A stretch of DNA of 13,143 bases, taken from NCBI GenBank assembly GCA_002411545.1, contig DHTG01000065.1, forward strand, positions 1 to 13,143, in the 5' to 3' direction. Numbering within the stretch: position 1 is the first letter of the stretch; each line of letters begins with the position of its first letter. Source of the DNA: Bacteroidales bacterium UBA5266. GTDB lineage: Bacteria > Bacteroidota > Bacteroidia > Bacteroidales > WCHB1-69. Both the position numbers and the translations under genes were made by a program. Below are positions 1-6,585 of this stretch, piece by piece. The notes under the pieces were generated by a model. That model searched no databases. It saw only the letters and a list, made by a program, of their open reading frames with translations, and was not told the origin of the DNA.

Positions 1-821
1 CTTACAGTCAGAAAGTTTTTTTGTTGATAGAAACCCGTTAAAGGTGAGATGATGTGCTTTTTATACAACTTATGCTGTTTATATACATCGAAAGACACCA
101 ATGATTGTCCGCTTCGCCTAAAATAGTTTATATTTTGTAAGTCATACACTTGATCGGCAAAGACAAGGGGGGCCTGTTGTTTTTCGGCAGCTTCGATAAA
201 CACCTCTCTTGTTTCACTATGCGTTTCGCCAATCACTACAGGAATATGTGATTTGATAATGCCCGCTTTTTCAGCAGCAATCTTGGTCAAGGTATTTCCC
301 AAAAATTGTGTATGATCGTATCCTATATTGGTAATAACACTTACATCGGGGGTGATTACATTGGTTGAATCTAATCGTCCTCCCAAGCCTGTTTCGATTA
401 CCGCAATATCGATTTTCTTTCGATAGAAATATTCGAATGCCATGGCTACGGTTATTTCAAAGAAGGAAGGTTGCAGTTCTTTGAAGAAATCGATGTGTCG
501 ACTTACGAATTGGGTAATAAATGTAGGAGATATTTGTTTCCCATTGATGAGTATACGCTCCCGAAAGGTTTTTAAATGCGGCGAAGTATACAATCCAACA
601 TTATATCCTAGCGATTGCAATACAGAAGCAATCATATGTGAAACTGAACCTTTTCCGTTGGTTCCGGCAATGTGTATGCAGCGCAGATGTTGTTGAGGAT
701 TTTCTATATGATTTAATAAAGCAATAGTATTATGTAAGTCAGCTTTATAGGCTGCAGGTCCGATACGTTGATACATGGGAAGGCTTTCATAGAGAAAGCG
801 TAAACATTCACTATACGTCAT
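1..821 (-). CDS. folC: Bifunctional folylpolyglutamate synthase/dihydrofolate synthase, C-terminus off the left edge
   Basis: FolC adds L-glutamate to dihydropteroate and to reduced folates in the cytoplasm, using ATP, which makes and retains folate cofactors. The minus strand reads openly from ATG at 819-821 to the window edge, giving 273 residues of a family usually about 420-430 long, so roughly a third is missing. Visible Mur-ligase-type motifs are the P-loop GTNGKGS (about residues 53-59), the YTSPHL segment (78-83), VIETGLGGRLDSTN (141-154), ITNIGYDH (163-170) and LTGFYQQKN (261-269, matching the family's L-x-G-x-Y-Q-x-x-N). The start lies only 2 bases after the stop of the upstream TonB-like gene, so it is almost certainly co-transcribed and perhaps translationally coupled. 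Family assignment is secure. The missing C-terminal glutamate ligase domain cannot be judged here. Confidence 0.95.
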   Translation of the reverse strand, partial: MTYSECLRFLYESLPMYQRIGPAAYKADLHNTIALLNHIENPQQHLRCIHIAGTNGKGSVSHMIASVLQSLGYNVGLYTSPHLKTFRERILINGKQISPTFITQFVSRHIDFFKELQPSFFEITVAMAFEYFYRKKIDIAVIETGLGGRLDSTNVITPDVSVITNIGYDHTQFLGNTLTKIAAEKAGIIKSHIPVVIGETHSETREVFIEAAEKQQAPLVFADQVYDLQNINYFRRSGQSLVSFDVYKQHKLYKKHIISPLTGFYQQKNFLTV

Positions 822-823
822 TC

Positions 824-1573
824 TTATTGTATTACAAATCTATATCTGATAATTCCTCTTTCTTCGGCAGAAGCATCGGCTTTGGCTTTGAATTTTGATT
901 CTTTAGCAGCTCGTTCACATTCTTTCCATATATCGACATCAGAGATAGTAGTACCTTTAATGCCTGCTTTTGCATAAATAACATTTCCCGATTTATCGGC
1001 ACGGAATTCAACCACTACCAAACCTTCGAGATTGGTTTTAGATTTGGGAAATGCTTTTTTAATAACAGGACGACCGTCGAGCCAGAAGTCGCCATCGCCG
1101 CTACCGTAACCGGCACCACTACCGCCTCCGCTGCCACTTCCGCTTCCGGGGCCTATGCCACTGCCAGTACCTGAACCTTGTCCGCTGCCTTCGCCGCCGC
1201 CACCTTGTTTTGCCCTGGATTTAAACAAGGCATTTTCATTGACAGTCGGAACGGGTTCGGTTTTGGGTTGAACGTTTGACTCTTTGCCACTAGGAACAGC
1301 AGTTGTAGTTTCCGTTTTTTGGGTTGCAATTTTTTGAGCCGGTTGAGATGTTACGGTTTGTGTTGTAGTTGTTGAAGCTATTGACCCGCTGCTACCACCA
1401 CCTCCGCCGCCGCTCATATCGACTTCGATGCCATATTCAGGTGGTGGTGGAACTTGATAGCTTAAACCTAAAAATAAAAAGCAAACAAGCATCAATGCAT
1501 ATACTATGACTACCGTGATAATAGCCATGAGTCGATTCCTTTTTTCTTCTTTATGTGCTTCGCTTGCTGTCAT
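824..1573 (-). CDS. TonB/TolA-like energy transducer with Gly/Ser-rich linker
   Basis: This 249-residue protein has the layout of a TonB-type energy transducer, which carries proton-motive force from an ExbB/ExbD motor across the periplasm to outer-membrane partners. It has a short charged cytoplasmic N-terminus, one membrane anchor at about residues 16-38, a short proline patch (VPPPPEYG), a long Ser/Thr/Gln and then Gly/Ser-rich linker to about residue 162, and a C-terminal alpha/beta domain (about 165-249) with the family pattern LEGLVVVEFRADKSGNV. The C-terminal domain is TonB-like, but the position behind a TolQ/TolR-type pair also fits a TolA-like role. I cannot separate these by eye. 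It starts 9 bases after the exbD stop. The linker is Gly-rich instead of the Pro/Lys-rich linker of proteobacterial TonB. Confidence 0.85.
   Translation of the reverse strand: MTASEAHKEEKRNRLMAIITVVIVYALMLVCFLFLGLSYQVPPPPEYGIEVDMSGGGGGGSSGSIASTTTTQTVTSQPAQKIATQKTETTTAVPSGKESNVQPKTEPVPTVNENALFKSRAKQGGGGEGSGQGSGTGSGIGPGSGSGSGGGSGAGYGSGDGDFWLDGRPVIKKAFPKSKTNLEGLVVVEFRADKSGNVIYAKAGIKGTTISDVDIWKECERAAKESKFKAKADASAEERGIIRYRFVIQ
1088..1204 (-). repeat. Gly/Ser low-complexity coding tract in the TonB-like gene
   Basis: Residues about 124-162 of the TonB-like protein are almost entirely glycine and serine, with G-S-G-x units. The DNA is locally much richer in G+C than its surroundings because of GGN codons. 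A shorter six-glycine run lies at about residues 55-60 (near 1394-1411). The tract probably acts as a flexible, extended spacer across the periplasm. The codons vary, so it is not a perfect nucleotide repeat. Confidence 0.8.
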
Positions 1574-1582
1574 AATATATGG

Positions 1583-2014
1583 CTATTTACTTACATTTGC
1601 TGTTGCCAAAATCACTTTATGTTTTCGTTGATACATATCGTTCACACCGTTAACGGCATCAATCACATAAACAATATTTTGAACGGGAACACTTTTATCG
1701 GCTCTTACCACTACGGTTGCATCGGCTTGATGTTGCATGAGGCGTTCGCTAATAGCCGACACCAATAAACTTTCTTCAACCGCCATTAAATCTTTCCCTT
1801 CCTTGATGGCATACTCCAAATTTTCGTCGATATACACTTCGAAGTTCTGCTTAGCCATGGTTTTACTCGTACTTTCGGGTAAGAGTAATTTAATGGCGTT
1901 CGGACTTACAAAAGTGGACGTTATCATAAAAAAGATAAGCAGTAAAAACACCAAGTCAGCCTGTGTTGACAAATTGAATTCGATGTTGCGCTTATTTTGT
2001 ACTCTGATAGGCAT
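1583..2014 (-). CDS. exbD: ExbD/TolR-family biopolymer transport protein
   Basis: This is the smaller stator subunit of an ExbB/ExbD (TolQ/TolR) proton-driven inner-membrane motor that powers TonB or TolA. The 143-residue length is typical. It has a short cytoplasmic N-terminus, one membrane helix (about residues 20-37) and a periplasmic alpha/beta domain. The key residue is Asp20 in STQADLVFLLLIFFMITSTF, which corresponds by position to the proton-carrying aspartate of E. coli ExbD (Asp25). The segment VVVRADKSVPVQNIVYVIDA is the usual C-terminal family signature. The gene starts 12 bases after the ExbB/TolQ stop and ends 9 bases before the TonB-like gene, consistent with one transcript. Whether it belongs functionally to a Ton or a Tol system is not settled by sequence alone. 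Confidence 0.93.
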   Translation of the reverse strand: MPIRVQNKRNIEFNLSTQADLVFLLLIFFMITSTFVSPNAIKLLLPESTSKTMAKQNFEVYIDENLEYAIKEGKDLMAVEESLLVSAISERLMQHQADATVVVRADKSVPVQNIVYVIDAVNGVNDMYQRKHKVILATANVSK

Positions 2015-2026
2015 AATGTTTCTTTT

Positions 2027-2737
2027 TTAATTGACCGGTTCGTGAAGTACATCCATAAATTCGGTAGCTTTGGCTTCGAGCATTACAACTACTTGACTTA
2101 CCTTCGATACCAATATATTATAACAAAGATAACCGATAATACCCACTATCAAGCCACTGGCAGTTGTGATGAGTGCTGTATAGATTCCACTGGCTAAATC
2201 GGCAATTTCAAGATTATTTCCGCTATGAGCCATATCGTTAAACGATACAATCATACCGGTAACCGTTCCTAAAAATCCCAGCATGGGAGCTATACTCGAA
2301 AGTGTGGCAACAATATTTAAGCCTTTTTCCAAACGAGCTACTTCTAATTGGCCAACATTATTGATAGTTTCACTGATATCTTGTAGAGGTTTCCCCAAAC
2401 GCGACAGGCCTTTTTCAATCATACGTGCCAAGGGAGTATTGGTTGATTTACATAAAGTCAAGGCTGCATCCAAACGATTGTTATGCATGAAATCTCGTAT
2501 GTTATTCATAAAATTAGTGTCTTCATTCGAAGCTTTTTTGAGGTTTAAATATCTTTCCACGAATATATACACTATTACACCTACTGATATTAATAAAGGA
2601 ATGGTTATCCATATGGTCCCCGGAGCAAACAACAGAGATAAAATGTTTAATTTTTCTTCATGAGGAATCACGTTTTCAACGGCTTCTATCGTGCTTTCAG
2701 CTACTGCTTCTGTTTGTAAAAGTATAGATTGCAACAT
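2027..2737 (-). CDS. exbB: MotA/TolQ/ExbB proton channel family protein
   Basis: This is the large channel subunit of the proton-driven motor and is expected to form a pentamer around ExbD helices. The 236-residue protein has three predicted membrane helices, at about residues 40-62, 141-166 and 185-209, with a cytoplasmic helical loop between the first two. Family signatures are LGFLGTVTGMIVSF (153-166) and the ALITTASGLIVGI stretch (188-200). Their threonines correspond to the polar residues lining the proton path in ExbB/TolQ. An N-terminal extension of about 35 residues precedes the first helix and may be exported or amphipathic. It is the first gene of a run with exbD, the TonB-like gene and folC, and a -7 promoter motif lies 25 bases upstream. 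ExbB versus TolQ naming is uncertain. Confidence 0.92.
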   Translation of the reverse strand: MLQSILLQTEAVAESTIEAVENVIPHEEKLNILSLLFAPGTIWITIPLLISVGVIVYIFVERYLNLKKASNEDTNFMNNIRDFMHNNRLDAALTLCKSTNTPLARMIEKGLSRLGKPLQDISETINNVGQLEVARLEKGLNIVATLSSIAPMLGFLGTVTGMIVSFNDMAHSGNNLEIADLASGIYTALITTASGLIVGIIGYLCYNILVSKVSQVVVMLEAKATEFMDVLHEPVN

Positions 2738-2762
2738 ATGTATTTAAATTTTATTTTACCTG

Positions 2763-2770
2763 CAAAAGTA
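2763..2770 (-). promoter_or_regulatory. Bacteroidetes -7 promoter element for the exbB operon
   Basis: On the minus strand this reads TACTTTTG, an exact match to TAnnTTTG, and is followed by CAGG and an AT-rich leader to the exbB start at 2737. Transcription would begin at about 2755-2758. I see no good -33 TTTG at the usual 19-20 base spacing, so the call rests on the -7 box and its position. Confidence 0.6.
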
Positions 2771-2811
2771 CAACTTTTTTGCATGATGCGTCTTTCTTCA
2801 CAGAGTTTTTA

Positions 2812-2827
2812 TAACATTTAAATGTTA
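2812..2827. repeat. 16-base perfect palindrome between exbB and the PAS gene
   Basis: TAACATTTAAATGTTA is a perfect inverted repeat with no spacer. It lies 42-57 bases upstream of the exbB -7 box and about 150 bases upstream of the PAS start. Dimeric regulators bind sites of this size, but in AT-rich DNA a palindrome this long can arise by chance in a window of this length. Confidence 0.35.
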
Positions 2828-2976
2828 GTAAATGGAAAAGATCTTTTTATGAAAGAATGGGTCAAAAAAAATGAAAAAGGCAATCAAATCTTATGCTTAC
2901 ATTATACCATATGTTTCTTTTATCCGTTAACAAAGAATGATTGTTTACGTATAACATTTTACTTATATTTCCATAT

Positions 2977-3303
2977 ATGATAGATTATTTTGAATTTCAA
3001 GAAGGGAGTGTTACCGTGTGTGACAAAGAAGGGATTATACTTTATATGAATCGGAAAGCCGTAAACACCTTCGGCGATAAGGTAGGGTATAATTTATTTT
3101 CTTGCCATCCGCCTACGGCAAAAGAAAAGATAAAACAATTATTAGCCACCGGTGAAACCAATGCGTATACCATTGAAAAGAAAGGGATAAAAAAAATCAT
3201 TTATCAAACCCCATGGTATAAGGATGGAAAAATTGCCGGATTAATTGAATATTCTTTTCCCATTCCATTCAATATGCCACATTATGTCAGAGAATCATCA
3301 TGA
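2977..3303 (+). CDS. Stand-alone PAS-domain protein
   Basis: This 108-residue soluble protein appears to be a single PAS fold with no attached kinase, cyclase or DNA-binding domain. PAS features are the opening strand pattern VTVCDKEGIILYMNRKAVNTFG (given here as SVTVCDKEGI then ILYMNRKAVN, residues 11-30), a GYNLFSCHPP segment (37-46) and the closing beta strands IIYQTPWYKDGKIAGLIEYS (75-94). The CHP motif (43-45) resembles that in the PAS domain of DUF438-type proteins, where the fold may sense a small ligand or haem. That role is inference. A TTG at 2941 opens the same frame earlier, but ATG 2977 is preferred because the extra 12 residues do not resemble the family and the PAS pattern starts after it. 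It overlaps the convergent flippase gene by 6 bases. No partner protein is adjacent on the same strand. Confidence 0.8.
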   Translation: MIDYFEFQEGSVTVCDKEGIILYMNRKAVNTFGDKVGYNLFSCHPPTAKEKIKQLLATGETNAYTIEKKGIKKIIYQTPWYKDGKIAGLIEYSFPIPFNMPHYVRESS

Positions 3304-4743
3304 CGCCTTAAATAATGACAAAACTTGTTTGATGTTGATTAAACGAGAAACGAATACAAGTACAAGTGTTGCGATTAGCATAATAATAAAATCAATTCCC
3401 CAATGAAAAGGCAATCTATAACTAATGAGATTGATAGCCATTACTCCGAATGCAAAGATGCTGAGACGTAGTATAAATGTGCGGGAAATCTGAAATTGAA
3501 ATTTCTTCATCGCAATGGCTATTTCTACCATTACAATATATGAATGAGTAACTATAGCAGCTACAGCCGAAGCCATAGCACCCCATCTCGTAATGAACAA
3601 CGCATTAATGAGTATATTAATGCCGACACCCGATAGGGCTATGATATTTAATTGTTTCAAATTTCCGTTAGCTGTCAACAATGAACCGAAGATATAAGTA
3701 AGTACAATAGGGAAGATACTTAGCATCAACACTCGAAAAACAGCTGCCGATTCAGTTACGTGTTTGACGTATAGCAAATCCATCAATTCATGATTGTATA
3801 CAAAAGAGGCGCAAGCAATGATAAGTCCGTAAATGTACAATAGGATAAAAGAAGTTTTGACAATGTCGTTCACTTTTTTCTTTTGAGCTATCATATTCGA
3901 AAATAAAGGCATACATATAACCGACATTAAATAAGCCACAATAATTCCGGCATCTAACAAACGATAGGCTGAAGCATAAATGCCGGCTTGAGCTGCACCG
4001 GTTTCTAATGGCAATAAGCGTTCTATCAGCACCGTATCAACACGATTATGGATGCTGGTAAACAAATGAAGAATGGCAAAGGGTATGCTTTGCCTTAAAA
4101 TTGTTTTAAAAAACCTTAGATCGATAAAAGGTGTATGAAAAGAGGATTTATGAATAACGATTGCTAAGGCTAATAAACACGTAAATGCATAGGCAAACGT
4201 CTGAATATAAATAAACCATGTGATTTGAAAAGGCTGTGTAGTTACATTGCCCCAAAGTAAAATACCACAAAAGACAATCATAATGACCCTGTCTATGACC
4301 GAGAGTAAACTATCGGTTTTAAAGAGCAATAATCCGGATATATTCGAACGTAAATAGAGAATAAAACCAGCCAAAAATTGATTGATCAATAATGGTATCA
4401 GCATTTTAATTTGCAAAGAATTATACCCAATTACTATGCCTGTTATCAACATCAACATAAAGTAGAAAACAAAAAGCAATAATTTTAATGAAAAAATACG
4501 GGCAAAACTTTCTTTCAGAAAATCATTGCAACGGGCAACGCTTCGGTTATTAAAATTAGTAATGCCCATATCAAGGGCAATATTAAAGAGGAAAGTGAAA
4601 TTAAATAACGCAAAATACATACCGTAGGTTTCTGCATCAACGAGGTTTTGAACCGTTCGGTCTATACCAAAAATCCAAAAAGGCTTGATCAGCAGATTAA
4701 GCCCTATAAGAATAATGATATTTACGATAAATTTGCGTTGCAT
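3298..4743 (-). CDS. Polysaccharide/oligosaccharide flippase family membrane protein (Wzx-like)
   Basis: This is an integral inner-membrane protein of 481 residues made almost wholly of hydrophobic helices, about 12-14 in number. That matches the polysaccharide transport/MATE-related superfamily that flips lipid-linked sugar units to the periplasm. The N-terminus (FWIFGIDRTVQNLVDAETYG then MYFALFNFTFLFNIALDMGI) has the conserved first two helices with the acidic/Asn segment GITNFNNRSVAR. Central and C-terminal parts show the expected LLDAGIIVAYLMSVICMPLF and GVGINILINALFITRWGAMA motifs. The substrate cannot be read from sequence, and no glycosyltransferases are adjacent. It lies downstream of the terminator of the 4850-5461 lipoprotein gene, so it probably has its own promoter in 4744-4797, though I find no clear TAnnTTTG there. 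It ends in a 6-base convergent overlap with the PAS gene. Confidence 0.85.
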   Translation of the reverse strand: MQRKFIVNIIILIGLNLLIKPFWIFGIDRTVQNLVDAETYGMYFALFNFTFLFNIALDMGITNFNNRSVARCNDFLKESFARIFSLKLLLFVFYFMLMLITGIVIGYNSLQIKMLIPLLINQFLAGFILYLRSNISGLLLFKTDSLLSVIDRVIMIVFCGILLWGNVTTQPFQITWFIYIQTFAYAFTCLLALAIVIHKSSFHTPFIDLRFFKTILRQSIPFAILHLFTSIHNRVDTVLIERLLPLETGAAQAGIYASAYRLLDAGIIVAYLMSVICMPLFSNMIAQKKKVNDIVKTSFILLYIYGLIIACASFVYNHELMDLLYVKHVTESAAVFRVLMLSIFPIVLTYIFGSLLTANGNLKQLNIIALSGVGINILINALFITRWGAMASAVAAIVTHSYIVMVEIAIAMKKFQFQISRTFILRLSIFAFGVMAINLISYRLPFHWGIDFIIMLIATLVLVFVSRLINIKQVLSLFKAS

Positions 4744-4797
4744 TTGTATCTAATTGTTATACTAAACGCAGAAATGAAATAAATATGATACATGCAT

Positions 4798-4830
4798 AAA
4801 AAAAAGAGATTGATTACTCAATCTCTTTTT
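4798..4830 (-). terminator. Intrinsic terminator after the first lipoprotein gene
   Basis: A perfect 13-base-pair stem, AAAAAGAGATTGA (4801-4813) with TCAATCTCTTTTT (4818-4830), closes a 4-base loop (TTAC). On the minus strand it is followed by a run of eight T (4798-4805 as A on the plus strand, partly within the stem). It lies 20 bases beyond the lipoprotein stop and should separate that gene from the flippase gene. Confidence 0.85.
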
Positions 4831-4849
4831 AACTCAGAGCATCGCTGCC

Positions 4850-5461
4850 TTATTCCTTTGTAAATTCAATTTCAATAAGCCAGCTTTCAAGTGAAGCATC
4901 TTCAAAATCGATAGTGATTTCAGCAGTGCTGATTTGATAATTACCACCATCTAATTTTTCGAACGTACCGGTACCGGTAACAGCAGCTTTTCCTAAACCA
5001 TCGAATTCAACATTGAAAGCATCCAATGTGAAAGCAGCACCTTGGCATACAGCTGAACCATCAACAGCACCACCTAATAAATCACTTACAATAATTTTAT
5101 TAAACAAGGTTGTTGATTGTGTTACTGTACAGGAGTAAATTTTCGAATCAAGGTCACCGTCAATAGTTCGTTTATAACTGTATTGACCTGCCAACTTATC
5201 GGTTTTTACTTTAATTACTTTTTCTAAGGTTACATCACCTGCAGCAAAAGTGGCAGTTTGCTCTCCGGCATGATCGTAATTGATACCAGAAACCGTAACT
5301 TCATCTTTATTGGAAGCTTCTACTCCAGCAAGAACAGCGGCATCGTTACTACCTAAATCAATCGTTATTTCTTCAGGTGTTGTGATAATGACTTCCGGTT
5401 GACAGCTATTAAAGGTTGCTAAAAATGCAACAGCTGCTAATAATAAAATACCTTTTCTCAT
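4850..5461 (-). CDS. Lipoprotein with Ig-like N-terminal domain, paralogue of the 7166-7843 gene
   Basis: This is a 203-residue predicted lipoprotein. The signal peptide MRKGILLLAAVAFLATFNSC ends in a lipobox-like FNSC, which would leave Cys20 lipidated. Residues about 31-94 form a beta-rich domain with pattern EITIDLGSNDAAVLAGVEAS, VSGINYDHAGEQTATF and DKLAGQY. The strand-loop pattern with a closing G-x-x-x-A-T-F resembles the small Ig-like DUF5011/DUF5012-type domains of Bacteroidetes surface lipoproteins. That family link is from memory and not proven here. The C-terminal half is also beta-rich. It shares about 58% identity over 64 ungapped residues with the lipoprotein at 7166-7843. It appears monocistronic, with its own -7 box and a strong terminator. 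Function unknown; a cell-surface or periplasmic ligand-binding role is possible. Confidence 0.8.
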   Translation of the reverse strand: MRKGILLLAAVAFLATFNSCQPEVIITTPEEITIDLGSNDAAVLAGVEASNKDEVTVSGINYDHAGEQTATFAAGDVTLEKVIKVKTDKLAGQYSYKRTIDGDLDSKIYSCTVTQSTTLFNKIIVSDLLGGAVDGSAVCQGAAFTLDAFNVEFDGLGKAAVTGTGTFEKLDGGNYQISTAEITIDFEDASLESWLIEIEFTKE

Positions 5462-5501
5462 CTTTTTAAATTTTAATTTTTAATTTTAATTTAACTTTGT
5501 G

Positions 5502-5533
5502 CAAAATTATATATTTTTTACTTACAAGACAAT
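5502..5533 (-). promoter_or_regulatory. Bacteroidetes-type promoter for the first lipoprotein gene
   Basis: The minus strand has ATTG (plus 5530-5533), 20 bases, then TAATTTTG (plus 5502-5509), which fits TAnnTTTG with a near-consensus -33 element. The leader between here and the start at 5461 is nearly all A and T, with iterated TTTTAATT-like units. This is common for strongly translated Bacteroidetes genes that lack a Shine-Dalgarno sequence. Confidence 0.65.
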
Positions 5534-5652
5534 ACAAAATATTAAAAAATTTAAGCCCTATTAAACATTGATTTTACATTTATTAAGCATATTTTTTTGA
5601 ATGAAATATTGTTTAATCGTAAAATAATTTCTAATTTGTGGCATAAAAAACC

Positions 5653-6234
5653 TTAGTCATTCGTCACAAGTAATTTTTCTATGGTTGCAGGGAAATGGAT
5701 ATATTCCAATTGATGCACTTTTTCGGCTATGGCTTCAGGAGTATCGCTTGGAGATAGCTCGCATCTTACTTGTAATATCATATCTCCTTTATCATATTCT
5801 TTGTTCACATAATGAATGGATATGCCTGTTTCTTTATCGTTATTTTCAGCTACAGCTTTATGCACATTCATGCCATACATTCCTTTGCCTCCATATTTAG
5901 GTAATAAAGCAGGGTGAATATTTATTATTTTACCTTCAAAATTTTCGATGATATTTTCAGGTATTAGCCATAAAAATCCAGCCAATACAATCAAATCAGG
6001 ATTAATGGATTTCAAAAGTTTCAAGGTTTTATCCGTTTGATAAAAGGATTCTCTATCGATAAGTAATGAAGGTATTTGCAGTTGCTTTGCTCTTTCAAAC
6101 ACATATGCATCGCTTTTGTTACCCACCAATAAGGCAATTTCAATCCTAGTATGATTTGAAAAATAAGTAGCAATGTTTTGAAAATTTGTTCCATTACCGG
6201 ATGCGAAAATAACTATTTTTTTTGATTTCATCAT
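5653..6234 (-). CDS. purN: Phosphoribosylglycinamide formyltransferase (GAR transformylase)
   Basis: PurN transfers a formyl group from 10-formyltetrahydrofolate to GAR, the third step of de novo purine synthesis, in the cytoplasm. The 193-residue length is normal. Visible features are the N-terminal strand and phosphate-binding loop IVIFASGNGTNFQNI (7-21), NPDLIVLAGFLWLIP (78-92), and the active-site block INIHPALLPKYGGKGMYG (104-121). Asn105, His107 and Asp148 correspond to the E. coli catalytic Asn106, His108 and Asp144. The Gly-rich GGKGMYG loop after PKY differs from E. coli but I recall it from Bacteroidetes PurN. The start is ambiguous between two adjacent ATG codons; the first (6232-6234) is used, 3 bases after the preceding membrane-protein gene. 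It is the last gene of a three-gene cluster and has no other pur gene beside it. Confidence 0.94.
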   Translation of the reverse strand: MMKSKKIVIFASGNGTNFQNIATYFSNHTRIEIALLVGNKSDAYVFERAKQLQIPSLLIDRESFYQTDKTLKLLKSINPDLIVLAGFLWLIPENIIENFEGKIINIHPALLPKYGGKGMYGMNVHKAVAENNDKETGISIHYVNKEYDKGDMILQVRCELSPSDTPEAIAEKVHQLEYIHFPATIEKLLVTND

Positions 6235-6237
6235 GTT

Positions 6238-6585
6238 CTATTTATTACCGTTTGCTAAAAAATGCAAGGCTATAGTCGTCGGGAAAAAGTAAATTACAAA
6301 AGAAACTTCAAAGATATGTCCCTTATAATTCACTACTAAAAAATAAACCGAGAGTAAAAAAATCAATAAAGCGGATATCACACTTAAAGAAGCATTTTTT
6401 TGAAGTCCGCCAATAAAGAGCAAAAGGCCGCATAAACAATACACAAATGCAATGAGTGTTGACAAATCGATATGTGAAAAATCAATGGATTGAAATAATA
6501 GGCCATAGTTGGCTGCCATAAAAAGGAGAATAGCTATACGTAAACTCCAATTAGCAATGAAAGACAAGGATTTAATTGGTTTCAT
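6238..6585 (-). CDS. Small four-helix membrane protein, unknown function
   Basis: I do not recognise a family. The 115 residues contain about four hydrophobic segments: about 15-31 (LRIAILLFMAANYGLLF), 40-62 (LSTLIAFVYCLCGLLLFIGG region), 66-86 (SLSVISALLIFLLSVYFLVV) and 92-110 (FEVSFVIYFFPTTIALHF). Connecting loops are short, so it should sit in the inner membrane. Its start overlaps the end of the META-domain gene by 14 bases, and its stop lies 3 bases before purN, which indicates co-transcription and probable translational coupling. The hydrophobicity and tight packing between two recognisable genes support it being real. It may be a DoxX-like or generic small membrane protein, but I would not assign either. 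Confidence 0.7.
   Translation of the reverse strand: MKPIKSLSFIANWSLRIAILLFMAANYGLLFQSIDFSHIDLSTLIAFVYCLCGLLLFIGGLQKNASLSVISALLIFLLSVYFLVVNYKGHIFEVSFVIYFFPTTIALHFLANGNK

Noticed and set aside
442..696. 84-codon plus-strand open frame inside folC
   Set aside because: It is antisense to the FolC P-loop region, and the minus-strand reading is unambiguous.
1088..1204. GC-rich island as a sign of horizontal transfer
   Set aside because: The GC rise is fully explained by glycine codons in the linker of the TonB-like protein.
2283..2663. 126-codon plus-strand open frame inside exbB
   Set aside because: It is antisense to the clearly conserved ExbB/TolQ coding sequence and has no recognisable domain of its own.
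2941..2976. Upstream TTG start adding 12 residues to the PAS protein
   Set aside because: The added hydrophobic residues do not fit the PAS family, and ATG 2977 gives a compact complete domain with the usual opening.
5555..5635. Matching segments ATTAAACA / TGTTTAAT and ATTTTAC / GTAAAAT between purN and the lipoprotein promoter
   Set aside because: They are short, AT-rich and in a crossing order, not nested, so a stable simple hairpin is unlikely. Chance is a sufficient explanation.
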